Shown: positions 1-11,540 of the stretch, one piece after another
Layout of the letters: each line of letters starts with the position of its first letter
Position numbering within the stretch: the stretch's first letter is position 1
Source: Quercus robur
Lineage: Eukaryota; Streptophyta; Magnoliopsida; Fagales; Fagaceae
Direction of reading: 5' to 3'
NCBI RefSeq assembly: GCF_932294415.1
Contig: NC_065541.1
Coordinates: 31,418,790-31,482,789 of the forward strand
DNA length: 64,000 bases
Made by a program: the position numbers and the translations under genes
Notes under the pieces: generated by a model
Seen by the model: only the letters and a program-made list of their open reading frames with translations
What the model was told of the DNA's origin: nothing
Database searches by the model: none

Positions 1-331
1 AACCAACCATCACAACCATAACAACAACCCACTGCCACAACCACAACCACAACCATAAATCACGAAACCAATAGTCAAAATCCACAAAACGCACTGCCAA
101 AGCCAAAATTATCCACCACCACCATAACCAAAATCCACAAACCCATTGCCAAAATCATTCACCACCACTATATTAGCCAAAATCAACCACCACAGCCACC
201 AAACCCATATGAAAACACACAAAAAAACCCAATCACAGCAAAGAGAAAAGAGAGATGGATAGCAGCAGCGGCTTGGGGCTTGGGTCAGAGCAAGGTGGAA
301 CTGTAAACCAGTGTGAACATGTGAATAAAAT

Positions 332-400
<69 letters not shown>

Positions 401-525
401 GTGCACAGCTATTAAAGCCAAAAAATATAGATTTAGTTCCACCATTGTAGGGCACATTTTGGTATTTAGTGGTGTTAAAAATAGCAATATAGTTATTTAG
501 CACCACCAATGTGGATGCTCTTAGA
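1..525. repeat. CA-rich low-complexity DNA, possible right end of a small transposon
   Basis: The first 230 bases are built from CAACCA/CACAACC words with no reading frame that looks like a protein. On the minus strand the stretch ending at 525 begins TAAGAGCATCCACATTGG, a phrase I associate with ends of plant MITEs. The other end would lie outside the window, so neither terminal repeats nor a target duplication can be checked. No gene is seen. Confidence 0.25.
334..397. repeat. Poly(T) run of 64 bases
   Basis: An uninterrupted run of T, or poly(A) on the other strand. It could be the tail of a retroposed copy on the minus strand, but no coding or SINE-like body is recognisable next to it. 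Its length is probably variable and prone to assembly error. Confidence 0.9.
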
Positions 526-2100
526 CAAGGAACTTGAATTCAAATCCTGCCTATACAAAAAATTAATTGATATCTTGACCTAATGATAAGGGTTATAATC
601 ATGAAACTAATGTCATAAGTTAAAATAAAAAAATCCTATCGTAATTATTTATAAAAAAAAAAAAAAAAAAATTACACCAAGGTTAAAAACCTAAGAGAGG
701 CAGTGTAATTTCTCAGAAAGACTTGAGCATCTAACACCGAAAGCACAATTGGTATCAAGGCTAGTTTGTGCAGTTCATTGCAACCTAATTCACTGGGGAA
801 GCTACCTAAACAGCTTTTGGAGTTCTAAAATCAATGGGTGCCAAATTGCTTCCTACTTTAGGATCCCCTAGAATTGATGCAATATTAAATAATAATTGAT
901 TGAGATCAAAGAATGGATCCCTTTACTGTTTTAATATATATATATATATATATATATAGATATATAAATGCAGCTTTGAAGGAATGTATTGTGTAATGCT
1001 TGAGTTCTAAAGATCTAAGGTGTGTTATTCTAATACGTGAGAGATTTGCCAAGGTCCACTTGGTTTATTATAATCTTGTATAGAATATAAACCACCATGA
1101 ATAAATGCAGATACGTACTTAATGTACTTAATCAATGAAACCCAAAGGCCAAAACAGTTTTCAACTATATGCCTGCAAGTGTGCATACATAACCCATATG
1201 TAAATACTACTACATAAAATAAATAAAAAATTTTTAAAAAAAAGTAAAAATTAGTGTAATAGTAATATTTATGTTTTTCCAAAACAAAGAAAAGTGATCA
1301 TTGGGATTGAGAATTGTTGTTGGGAGAAAGCAAGCAAAACTCCTCTTTCCAAAGAACCCGAATTTTAAGAAGACGTGCCGTCTTGGCAGTTACCATATGC
1401 TCCAAAACTTCATCCGCACTTCATCTTCACCTTTATCATACTTTATTCATATTTCCATCTTTCATTCTTCTTTCTTTCCTTTTTCCCAATACACCGTTTC
1501 ATTTTTCCTTGAGATCGCCACCAAACCCTATATTATTGCTAACTTTTCTAATTCTATAAAAAGCATCATTAGACACATAATTGTTGATATAACATGTGAT
1601 TAGTTCATGATATATATATATATATATATATATATTATTTATACTGAATTCATGTGATTAGTTAGTGCATGATATATATATATATATATATGATTTATAC
1701 TAAATTCATGTAAATATGATGTTGTTTTTATCATAACTTATCACCTTTACAAATTGTAAAAATGCAAAAATGTGTTTTACACACTACTGTGATTCATAAC
1801 TAGAAATGTGATTTAAAGTCATGTTTTCAAAATATAAAAACACATTCCAAAAAAATAATGCCGCACATTGTAAAAAAAAAAAAAATGCCACTGAACTTGT
1901 TTTTGATTGAATATGTTATATGATGTTTTTGGGTATATATCATGTTCAAAATATTCATGTTATCTCTAATTATACAAATTTTTTCATAATTACCAGAAAA
2001 TGATATGTTATAATTAGAGCATAATAAAAGTAATATTAGGAGTGAACCAATTTAAAAGTGGTGTTACTTTAATTACAATATATATATATATATATAAAAG
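526..2100. other. Gene-free AT-rich intergenic stretch with TA microsatellites
   Basis: I see no supportable gene. The stretch holds TA repeats at 934-957, 1610-1636 and 1672-1691. The last two sit inside a degenerate direct repeat of about 60 bp that shares the words GTGATTAGTT, CATGATATATA and TTTATACT. A pyrimidine-rich patch at about 1420-1510 resembles a 5' UTR but has no gene attached. Open frames here are short and of biased composition. Confidence 0.6.
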
Positions 2101-2273
2101 GTCATGCTAACGAGTGTCCTTAGAGTATTGGTTAATAATTTATTTTAGGAAAGTTTTGACATCATTTTTATGGGAAATAAAAAAAGTTGTCAAAACATTA
2201 AAAAAAAAATTTCTTATAAAAACTTTCTTTAAATGGATTATTAACCAATACCCTAAGGGTATTCATTAACATT

Positions 2274-2274
<1 letters not shown>
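2101..2274. mobile_element. MITE-like inverted repeat element
   Basis: Two arms of about 37 bases (2105-2141 and 2234-2270) are inverted copies of each other and share GGTATTGGTTAATAAT-type sequence with a few mismatches. A second, inner inverted pair (GTTTTGAC/GTCAAAAC) lies within. The whole could fold into one long hairpin, as Stowaway-, Tourist- or Mutator-type MITEs do. It is too short and AT-rich to code. I could not fix a target duplication, so the superfamily is open. Confidence 0.55.

Positions 2275-2275
<1 letters not shown>

Positions 2276-2318
<43 letters not shown>
2276..2318. repeat. TA/GA compound microsatellite
   Basis: A run of TA dinucleotides passes into GA dinucleotides. 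It lies about 0.5 kb upstream of the BTB/NPH3 gene's start codon and is probably polymorphic in length. Confidence 0.85.
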
Positions 2319-2319
<1 letters not shown>

Positions 2320-2367
2320 TCCCTAACATTTGCTGTTATATATTACTAACTTTTCTGTATACAAAGC

Positions 2368-2520
2368 TTGTTGTGCAAGGAACACATGAAAGTGTGGAGA
2401 TTGCACCATATTTTGCTGGCCGAGGCCAAGAATTAGTACAAGAATTCAACTTCACCCCACTCGATAACGTTTTTGAAGGCTTAAAATTTGGATATCGAGT
2501 TTCACTCGTGTGCATTTGAC
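2368..2520 (+). other. Unassigned 50-codon open frame upstream of the BTB/NPH3 gene
   Basis: From CTTGTTGTGCAAGG a frame without an ATG start runs for about 50 codons and ends in TGA. It reads like ordinary protein (it contains ...GRGQELVQEFNFTPLDNV...) and is preceded by an AG that could be a splice acceptor. I do not recognise the family. It could be the last exon or a relic of another gene, or chance. It lies in the likely promoter or 5' leader region of the next gene. Confidence 0.2.
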
Positions 2521-2808
2521 TTTGACCAGAAAATACACTGCACGAATGTGTGTAGACAAGTATATTAAAACCACCTCCTTTTTCTCTTTTATTCTATTTT
2601 ATTCCCACTGGTTTTCTGAATTCTTGAAGCCCCAGTACTCTTTTCCTCGATTCTTGTGACAGGTTTCTAGCATTTATGGCTATTGAAAGAGAGAAAGATT
2701 CAGAAGCATATGTGTGTTTATGCTTATAGTGAAATCAACTGTGGTTGCTTTCTATTTTTCACTTTCAGTAAATAGCAGTTTGAGAGAGCACTTATATGAG
2801 AGCTATTG

Positions 2809-5590
2809 ATGGAAGTTTTAAGCCCCAAAGATAGTTCAGTGGCTTCAAGTCCTTTCTCTTCACCTAACATAGGAGCCTTGCTCAAGATTAAGGTTATTTC
2901 ATGGTAAGATTATTGGTTCATTGGTGTTGTTTGTGTTTCATAACATGCTTTGGTAAAGTTCTGAATTACTGATGTTGGGTGGATCTTTGTCTCAGGAGCC
3001 AAGAGACTGGCTTCCCTGTTTGTGTTCGTGTTCGAGTTGGTGATAGAATATTCAACCTGCACAAGGTATGACAAATCTTGAATCTAAAAGTCAATCTAGG
3101 TTTGTGTCTATTATCTCATATACCAAAAGAAATCTCTTTAAAGGTCATTTAAAATGGTAAAATTTTGTTTGTGAAAGTATAAAGCATTTCTTTACTAATT
3201 TTTGCTATGCCCCATATCTAACTGGAGACATCAGGGCTTCCTGCTTGTTTCAAAGATTATATATATGCATGAAACGTGAAAACGACTGAAATTTGCAATG
3301 TAAAATCTTTTAGTAAGCTTTACCTTGTAGTTTTCTTCTTTGCTGTGCTGCAGAACCCACTATCTTCGAAGAGTGGATACTTCCAGAAAAGATTAAATGA
3401 CTCAACCGATCTTGAGCTACCACAAGATTTCCCTGGAGGATCAGATACCTTTGAGATGATTGCGTTATTCATCTATGGTTCATCCACATTTATTGACCCT
3501 TTCAATGTAGCAGCATTGCGATGTGCAGCAGAGTTTCTTGAGATGACAGAAGATTACTGCTCCGGTAATCTCTGTGAGCGGTTTGACCTCTATTTGAACC
3601 AAGTGGTTCTGCAAAGTTGGGATGACACCCTAATTGTACTCCAAAAGTGCCAAACATTGCTTCCCTGGTCTGAGGAGTTGCTACTCGTGAGCCGCTGCAT
3701 TGAATCACTTGCCTTCATGGCTTGTATGGAGATTCTTGACCCAGAGAGGAGACGGGACCAACCCGTAGTCACATTGGAGGCATTGGCTAGCCAAGCTTGG
3801 AGCTGTGAAACAGTGAAGGAGATGGTGAGCCAGGACCTCTGGATCAAGGATCTGATTGCTTTACCGTTTGTATTCTTCAAAAGAATAATAGGATCCTTGA
3901 GAAGACAAGGTATGAAAGAAAAATATGTCAGTCCCATCATTGTTTTCTACACAAACAAATGGGTACTCTCCAAGAAGACACACCAATTTTGGGAGAACTC
4001 CGCTGAGAGAATTGGGGATGATGACACAAATAAGAAAGTTGCAGCAATCCTGCAAGGTTTAATTGATCTGCTGCCCATGGGGGAGAAAGCTAGTAGAGTG
4101 ATTCCTGTTGGGTTTTACTTTGCATTGCTTTCTAGATCCCTTGAAGTTGGTTTGAGAAGTGATAAGTTGCAAGATCAGATTGCATCTATGTTGCACTTTG
4201 CTCAAGTGGAAGATTTTTTCCACCCAAAAATGGGAATGGAGTCAATTTCTAGCATAGAGTTGGCTACAATGGAGAGCATAATTTCATTATATGTATCATC
4301 TAACTCAGACATGATTCACACTCCTTCAACAAGAAACTCAATCGTTGCAGAATTATGGGATGCATATCTCTCTCATATAGCTCCTGATCCAGACATGGGG
4401 CCTAAAAGATACATGGAACTTATTGAAAGAGTACCAATCTCTTGGAGATACAACCACGATCAACTGTACAGAGCAATGGACACCTTCCTACAGGTAAGCT
4501 TTCATGAACTTCAGCATTCCTGAAAGATTCAACTTAATCAAGTTGGCTGAATTTGAAATAAAACACATATCAAAGGATGTTTGATGATTTTCACTTAGAT
4601 GATGACCCTGGAACCATAGACCAATAGATTTCAATATTTAACCAAGCAATTGAAGCCAAATTTTTAACTTTTAGGTACCATGTAGATCACAATTATAAAG
4701 TTTGTAGAACTCATCTTTGCATACAGAGATACATAAGCTTGATTCTTAGTTTTTCAACTCAGCCAACCTAGTCTCAATCTCACTTCTGACTCTGCACGAG
4801 TCTTTTCTAGTCTGTTCTCATTTTCATCCAATCTAAGTTTCAACATTACTCTAAACTACTCTTACATATGTGGTCTATTTCTACTCCTCAGTCACACCCA
4901 GGCATATCACAAGAAGAGAAGGGGACAGTCTGCAGATATCTCAACTGCCAAAAGCTATCACAAGAGGCATGCATTGAGGCTGTTCAAAATGAATTGATGC
5001 CACTGCGACTGATTGTCCAGGCACTTTTTGTTCAGCAACTTAATACACACCAAGCTTTCAAAGAATGCTCAGACTCATTTAGGCATGCACACCGCGGGGA
5101 GTTCTCTGGAAGCCTCTCAAGCTCTAGGTGTCCAAACTCCAAAAGCCAGAATCTAGGCGAGAGCCCATACACAGATGGAGCAGAGCCAGGCAGTAGACCC
5201 TTGAGCTTCTTGTTACAAAAAGACCTCGCAATGCAGAGACCTGACTTCTCAAGACAGGAATATGAGTCCACAAGCTTCAGAATTCAAACTCTTGAACAAG
5301 AGCTCATGTCCATGAAGAGGACTCTTCAATGGCAGAATATTTCAAAAAGAACAGAACCAATTTCAACCAAAGCACAGGGCACAAAACCATATGGTATGGA
5401 AAGTAGATCTCTAAGCAAAAAGAGGAACCCTCTAGGACAAGTGACAAGTTGCATTGGTTCTGTGAATTTTGCTTCACAGAGAAAGTATGCTAGTCGACTA
5501 CTGAAGGTCTTTCGCCACATAAGTTTCTTTGGAAGTAGGAAACCAAAGAGAAAGTCAGGTGCTGTTGGCTTATGGTCAAAGTCAATGTAG
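2809..5590 (+). CDS. DOT3: BTB/POZ and NPH3 domain protein, DOT3-like (NRL family)
   Basis: Four coding exons: 2809-2903, 2996-3065, 3354-4493 and 4892-5590, all with GT-AG introns and matching phases. They give 667 codons, normal for NPH3/RPT2-like (NRL) proteins. Residues about 25-130 form a BTB/POZ fold (FNLHKNPLSSKSGYF near 51-66). The NPH3 domain spans about 210-490, with DLWIKDL near 216-222, the family signature SPIIVFY near 248-254, and CRYLNCQKLSQEAC at its end. A short coiled coil lies near 563-584, followed by a basic tail. NRL proteins act as adaptors of CUL3 ubiquitin ligases and in phototropin or auxin signalling; DOT3 mutants have altered venation. The start is the first ATG in frame before the BTB domain. 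The family call is firm. The DOT3 assignment rests on memory of sequence flavour and is less sure. The gene converges on the thymidine kinase gene. Confidence 0.9.
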
Positions 5591-6105
5591 CGAAATAACT
5601 ATCAGCCCAATATGTATGAAAATCAAAACCAGAAAATGAACAAAGGCCAAAGTTGCTCCTTTCTGGGATTTATTTGAGAAAAAGAAAAGATGTTATTTAC
5701 ATACAACTAGAGCTTAATATATATGACTAGAAGTAAACAATAACAATCAATAATTTCTGTATACATACATCCACATAGCAGCACATACTTGCAAACAAGA
5801 TTCAAAAATAGATGTGAAGCAAGACATTGAACCTCTCCATGAACTCTTTACACCAACATGCAAATCATGAACAATTTCAACAAAGGGAAGAATATGATTT
5901 CTTACCAGAACTTAATAACATACATCCACCAATAATGGAATTCTTGGAAGAAACTTCATTCTATATACATAATGATTGAAAATACATTAAAGAAACATTC
6001 CAAGGACATGTCCAAGTTCACCATATTGTATAGACTTCAGAACTGATTGAAAAACAATACAAGCCCAAGCAAAAACTATTGGCTATAAACAAGCCATATA
6101 TGTTA
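5591..6105. other. Spacer between two convergent genes (3' UTRs)
   Basis: About 515 bases separate the stop codons of the BTB/NPH3 gene (+) and the thymidine kinase gene (-). The spacer is AT-rich, holds no other gene, and must contain both 3' UTRs and poly(A) signals. Overlapping 3' ends are therefore possible. Confidence 0.7.
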
Positions 6106-8160
6106 CTAAACAACAGTAGCCTCAAGATAGGATTCACTTTTAACTTTACGGGATTCTAGAACACTCCTTGCCGCTACAATGACAACTTGTCCATTGATAT
6201 AGTGCTGGCGGCAGACAGGCATATAAACATCAGCCCCACCAATCAGTTCCGTCTGTGTATCTTCTGTCTTCCTCAAAGTAAAGAAAGCCCGCTTGCCACA
6301 AAGTTCACAACGAGCTGTCAACTTGGTTACAGAATCAGCGAGGGGTATTATGTCAAGTACTGAGCCAAAGCTCTTTCTGCCAATAGAATAATGTGAACAT
6401 CAAATGGGATGCAACAATGATCAACCAAAGGAAACAATAAAATCAGTACTGGGCCATAAGCTCTACAACAAATTTCTACACAATACATAATCACATAGGA
6501 AAAACTGAAAATTAGTTTCGACAAGCACCTTAAGTAATCACCATCCAGGCCTGCAACAATTACAGTTTTCCCATCTTGGTCAGCAGCTTTGCAGCAAAAC
6601 TCATACAGATCCTCAAAAAATTGAGCTTCATCAATACCAATTACATCTAGCTGTCAACATAAGGTGAAGATAGTTGAATGAAACTATACTTGTCAGATTA
6701 TTAACACTTAAAGCAGTAGTTAACACTCAAAAACCTACAAATCACAAACATAATACATCATCAATCTTGAATCCCATCAACCATCCTCACCATACACTGC
6801 CTCAATCCTCCTATATGTGAATAAACCAGATATCATCCACAGGATACATGATACTACTTACTCCATTAAACCTTCATCCCTATTTTTCTCTTCCCCCTCA
6901 GCATCAAAGAGATGACATGGTTTGGTAGGGACTAAAATGAAGTTATAGGAGTGGAAAAATATTCATAATTTCTGGATTTACATAATAGTATTTAAGGATT
7001 ATAGAGAAATTATCTCAAAGACAAAGTTGTGATCATTTCCGTGAGCTACCACATAGTCTGAACATCTAAAACTTTAACCATTTATCACACCCCATCATTA
7101 TTTTTTTTTATCATTATATCTAATGTCACCAATCTTACTTAAAAGCAATGGAATACATTATTCATCCAACGTACTCAATTTAGGCTGAGCATCAAACTAA
7201 GAGGGAAACGAAACTGGTGTGAATTGGCCTTGTAAACTTCGTATGTTAATACCAACCTAACCACCAATATCTGATGGCAATTTAATTTCATTCAAATCAC
7301 CTAATAAAATGGATTTTTAAAACAAAACAAGCAAACAAACAACACGTCAACACCCTATTCTAACAAAAAGAAAAAAAAAAAAAAAACAGCAAAACCCAGT
7401 AAACATTCACACTTTTCAACTCTAAGATTACCTTTTCATAATCTTCATCCCCAAATTTCTGTCTAAACGATGATAGATCTGGCAATGCCCAACATGGAAA
7501 TTTCATCCCATCATGTGTCACAACCGAATCTTTCGCATATCTTGCATCCTTACTTGATTTTATCATTGCTATATTCCTACAAACAATTCATAATCCCCAA
7601 AAATTAATTAATTAATTAAATTAAAACTATATAAATAAATTAGGCCAATTCACTTCTCGAAAGCCTCAATTTTTACATTTTATATATAACTTGAATAAAT
7701 AAATAAATAAAAAAAGACCATGAACCAAAACAATTCAGCTAAAATCACATTTTAGCCATGCAAATCTCAAATTTTGACAAAAACCAATTATTAGTCCAAG
7801 CTTAAATACTCTGACTCTGCTCCAAGGAGGGTCAAAACAAGTGAATCAAGCCCTGACTTAGACCAAAATTACAAAACTTCATTCTAATCATGATGCCAAT
7901 ATAAAATTTTGACAAAAACCCATTATTATGCCAAGGCTAAAAACTATACTCAAACATCAGAAAAAGTAAAAATTCGAGCAAAATCACAAAACCCCAATTG
8001 CCAAATATACATACCTGCCATTGTTGCCCTCAGACTTGATCCGGCGGAGAAGGGCAGTGGTTTTGCCAGCAAACATGGGGCCCACAATGACGTGGACCTC
8101 GCCAGAAGGCCGGGCAGAACGGTCACTGGTAATGGGAATTGAGGGCTTGAAGGAGGCCAT
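6106..8160 (-). CDS. TK1: Thymidine kinase, cytosolic type (TK1 family, EC 2.7.1.21)
   Basis: Four coding exons on the minus strand: 8160-8015, 7576-7432, 6650-6529 and 6376-6106. All have GT-AG borders and consistent phases, giving 227 residues, the usual plant TK1 length. The enzyme phosphorylates thymidine with ATP for dTMP salvage. The P-loop GPMFAGKTT is at about 27-35, KSSKDARYA at about 55-63, and IDEAQFF at about 103-109 with the catalytic glutamate near 105. The zinc-binding lasso pairs CELC (161-164) with CRQH (193-196). All key residues are present. The ATG lies directly after a GA/CT-repeat leader. No transit peptide is obvious, so a cytosolic site is inferred. In plants this activity serves replication and DNA repair; no regulatory site could be named here. 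The first intron is about 440 bases and the second about 780. Confidence 0.95.
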
Positions 8161-8167
8161 GGAAATG

Positions 8168-8189
8168 GTGAGAGAGAGAGAGAGAGATA
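8168..8189 (-). repeat. CT microsatellite in the TK1 5' leader
   Basis: On the coding strand a CTCTCT run sits about ten bases upstream of the TK1 start codon. CT-rich leaders are common in plant genes, and repeat length here could alter expression. Confidence 0.75.
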
Positions 8190-9490
8190 GGTTTCTTGAT
8201 TTGAAAAAGAGAAATATGGGAATTTGAATTTGAAGGCAGTGAAGGAATGATTGGTGAGATTGAGTGTCTTGCGTTTGAGGAGTTGACATAAATAGCGGTT
8301 CAAGCTTTTGTTTGAATTTCGGTTTTAGAGGGTTGTGAATTAGGAATTGTGAATGAGAGCTTGTTTTGAAAATGTTTTTGGAGGGAATGGGAATGTGATT
8401 TTGGAGGGAGAATTCAATTGTGGACGTGGTTGGATTGTAATTGTAAACACCATATTGGGAATTAAGAATTTTTTTCGGTATAAATCTTATCATATCTTTA
8501 GGTATTTTTGTAATTAAAAAATGTAGCAATTCTTAATTATAAAATGCAAATTATTAATTTTTAAAAAAAATAAAAGAACCTTTGAGCACAAGTGTGAACA
8601 TGTACTCAGAGGCTAGTATGAATTTAAATGGTTATCTAAATCCCTCATGACATTCTTAGATTTATTAGTAGTTCAAAATGCATAATATTATTAGACAAAT
8701 GTATAAATCTCAAATTAGAATAAATGAAAAATTATCACTAATCCTAAAAAAATATTCTAAAATGTGTATCATAGAACTAAGGCATAGTACTAAAAATATC
8801 ACCTACAATGAAATATTAGTAACAATAGAAATTATTTTGGGTCATACCAACATTTGCACATTTCTTTAAACTGCAGGGTTTTAGATAATCATTTAAATTC
8901 ATAATTGGAAACCTTTGAAACATTCTCATATTTAGGATAACCAAGTTAATACAAAAACCGAAAGTGAGCCGTTGAGTTAAAACTTAAAACACTTCAAATT
9001 TTAGAAATTCATGTGTGAAACTCTTAGCATGACCGAACAAATTTTCTTCGAAATCGTTCTCTTGTATTTCAAAATAGAAAATTAGGATATTGTTAAAAAC
9101 GTAGTGATCCCCAAATCAAAAATTCAGAAGATGCATTAAAAAATGACAAAACTGATTCCCCAATTTTTATCATCTTAAAAGGATAGCAACTTCTCAAACA
9201 TTGAATTAAGAAATTGAAATGATTTTCAGTAATCAATCTAATCCAAAGTATCAGAATAAAGGGAAAACAAAATTCTAGAAGCAAAGTAATTAAAAATTTT
9301 GTCTAAATGAATACAACAAAGCATTAAAATAAAAAAGATCTATGAAAAGTAACGAAAGCGTACAAAAGAGAGTGGAAATTGAACTAAGTGATCAACGAGA
9401 CCACAACTAGGTGAACAGTCTCTTAGAGGAGTACACAAAATCATTACTAACAACATGAACAGGGAACTTTCACGGGAGTTCACGACAAAG
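8190..9490. other. TK1 upstream region and gene-free AT-rich DNA
   Basis: The first few hundred bases should hold the TK1 leader and promoter on the minus strand. A weak TATA-like CTATTTATG lies near 8287-8298, which is not convincing alone. From about 8500 to 9490 the DNA is AT-rich with stops in every frame, and I see no gene or clear repeat. Confidence 0.45.
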
Positions 9491-9495
9491 GAGGT

Positions 9496-10681
9496 TTACC
9501 TAGCTCTGAGACACCTGGCTCCCCTATACAACTTTTCATGCTTCTCAAAATTCTTGTAAAGCTTTGAGTAAGTAGTATGGATATCACCTTTTTCATCCAT
9601 CTTTTCAAACTTGGACTCCATTAGATCCTCTTCCTCATCAACCAGTTCTTCGGATTCCTTGGAAGAATCAATAGTAGCTGTGAAGGTGCTAACTATTCCT
9701 TCTTGATCACTATCCTTTGAATCTGCTTCTAGTTCGATATCACTCAAGGTGGCAGCTAAGGCTTTGCTCTTGCCAATTGACTTGAGATAAGTAGGACATT
9801 CTTGCTTCATGTGTCTATACCCTTGACACCCATAGCAATTTGGACCGGCCGGAGTGTTGCTGCTTTGTCCAACTTCTTTGGATTCTCTCTTGAATTTATC
9901 TTGAGACTTAAATTAAGAAAATCCAGACTGTTTGCAATCCTTGTCATTTGCCTTGACATTTGCATTCTTGATGAACTTTTTGGTTTGGTAATGTAAGATT
10001 TGAACTTTGTGTTCTCATCTTCTTCATCATTCTTGGCTTTTAGAGCCATATTCTTACTCTTGCTTCCCTTGCCAATCCTTACTAAATCTAATTCGTAGGT
10101 TTGCAAATTCACAATGAACTCCGTCAAAGGAATAGTGTTAATGTCCTTTGACTCTTCAATAGCAGTGATCTTAGCATGAAACCACTCTGGAAGAGATCTG
10201 AGGATTTTCCTCACAATTTTAGGCTCTAGAATCTTTTCACCTAGGTTGAAGGCAGAATTCACTATGTCCTTGATCTTAGCATAGAATTCATCGAATGCCT
10301 CATCGTCATCCATCCTTATTTCTTCAAAGCTTGTGGTAAACCTTTGAAACTTGGAATCTTTCACAACTTTGGTACCTTCATAAGTGTTTTGAAGGACTGT
10401 TCATGCTTCATTGGCACTATTAGTGGATGAGATCTTCTTAAACTCCTTGTTAGTCACAGCACTAAACAAGGCATTCAATGCTCTACTGTTGAAATTTGCA
10501 ACTTTGATCTTGTCATCATCCTAAGACGTGAGTGGATCAATAGGTTTGGTCCATCCAACCTCGACAGCCAGCCAGATCTTTTCATCTAAAGACTGTTAAA
10601 AAGCTCTCATGCTTACTTTCTAGTATGCATAGTAAGTACCATAAAAAAGAGGAGGTATAATCAACGATTGTCCATGATCCA
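9496..10681 (-). mobile_element. Ty1/copia-type gag relic
   Basis: On the minus strand this stretch reads as a plant copia Gag. It has an N-terminal DUF4219-like part, a central UBN2 / gag-polypeptide domain (KILRSLPEWFHAKITAIEE region), and a remnant CCHC zinc-knuckle end followed by an acidic segment. It is broken, with several interruptions, and no protease, integrase or RT follows in the same direction. It looks like an old fragment. Its direction is opposite to the LTR and 3' internal region at 11.5-14.1 kb, so the two are either different insertions or were rearranged. Confidence 0.8.
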
Positions 10682-10938
10682 TAACAACAGGGTGTTGACA
10701 TAAAGGAGGAGTCAAAGGAGTCACCACCTCGTTTTTGCAATGGCCTAGGAACCATATATATAGCGTCCTCTCGAGGAAGGACCTTTTGATCTTACTATCA
10801 GAGATATGAGTTTGGAGTTAAGGTACAGTCTTGGGAAGGTATTAGGCACCCAAAACTGCCTAACCCTAAGGTTGGTTTCCCATCATTGTGTCTTATGTCT
10901 TAACCCTATTAAAGGCACACTCAATATTGTTATTCTAA

Positions 10939-10982
<44 letters not shown>

Positions 10983-11540
10983 CATTCATCTAACAATCAA
11001 TATGGCATCAAACATCCCTAACCACACATCTATCATGCTTACAAACAAAGATCTACCATTCATCTAATCATGCATCACATACTAGAGGTCCTAACATTCA
11101 TCTAGCATGGCATCAAAGCATATTCAAGGCAGCAACATGTAACAAACCAAGGCAGAAAACATAAACATAAAAATGTGATTAAGCATAACTTATTCAAACA
11201 AGCATATTCATCTCTATCATCAAAGCAAGATCATACCACAAATGCATGTACATTACAAATGCATGACTTACCTTTTACTTACCTTGCAATAACTCAGCAC
11301 CTATGGCATTATGCATGAGCATGTGAATGAATGTTCATATCATTGAAAATAATAAAACCCTAATTGTAACATGTGATAGCAAACAAAAAATAAAACATGG
11401 GAAACAGAGGCTTTGAAAGCATGAAAATACGATAAATGGGCTATAAAGAAGCATACATGTGAAAGTAGAAGCGAAAACAAACAAATAAATGGTAGAAGCA
11501 TACATGGTTGGGATTTTCATTATAGGGGTTAGGAACACTT
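10682..11540. repeat. Repeat-derived stretch with a CA microsatellite
   Basis: No gene is visible. The phrases GGAGTCACCACCTC and GGGAAGGTATTAGGCACCC resemble conserved words of plant gypsy LTR or leader regions, so this is probably a decayed LTR fragment. A CA repeat of about 40 bases lies at 10941-10979. Beyond it the DNA is CAT-rich with short repeated words (ATTCATCTA, AGCATG). Confidence 0.4.

Noticed and set aside
233-500. Open frames through the 64-base poly(T) run on both strands
   Set aside because: The predicted Lys or Phe runs come from the homopolymer, and the flanks do not look like protein.
3276-3353. Hydrophobic N-terminus (signal-peptide-like) in front of the BTB domain
   Set aside because: It is translated intron. 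The acceptor CAG at 3351-3353 and the exons at 2809-3065 give the proper BTB start.
3502-4055. Minus-strand open frames within the BTB/NPH3 gene
   Set aside because: Shadows of a strong coding exon on the other strand; no recognisable domain.
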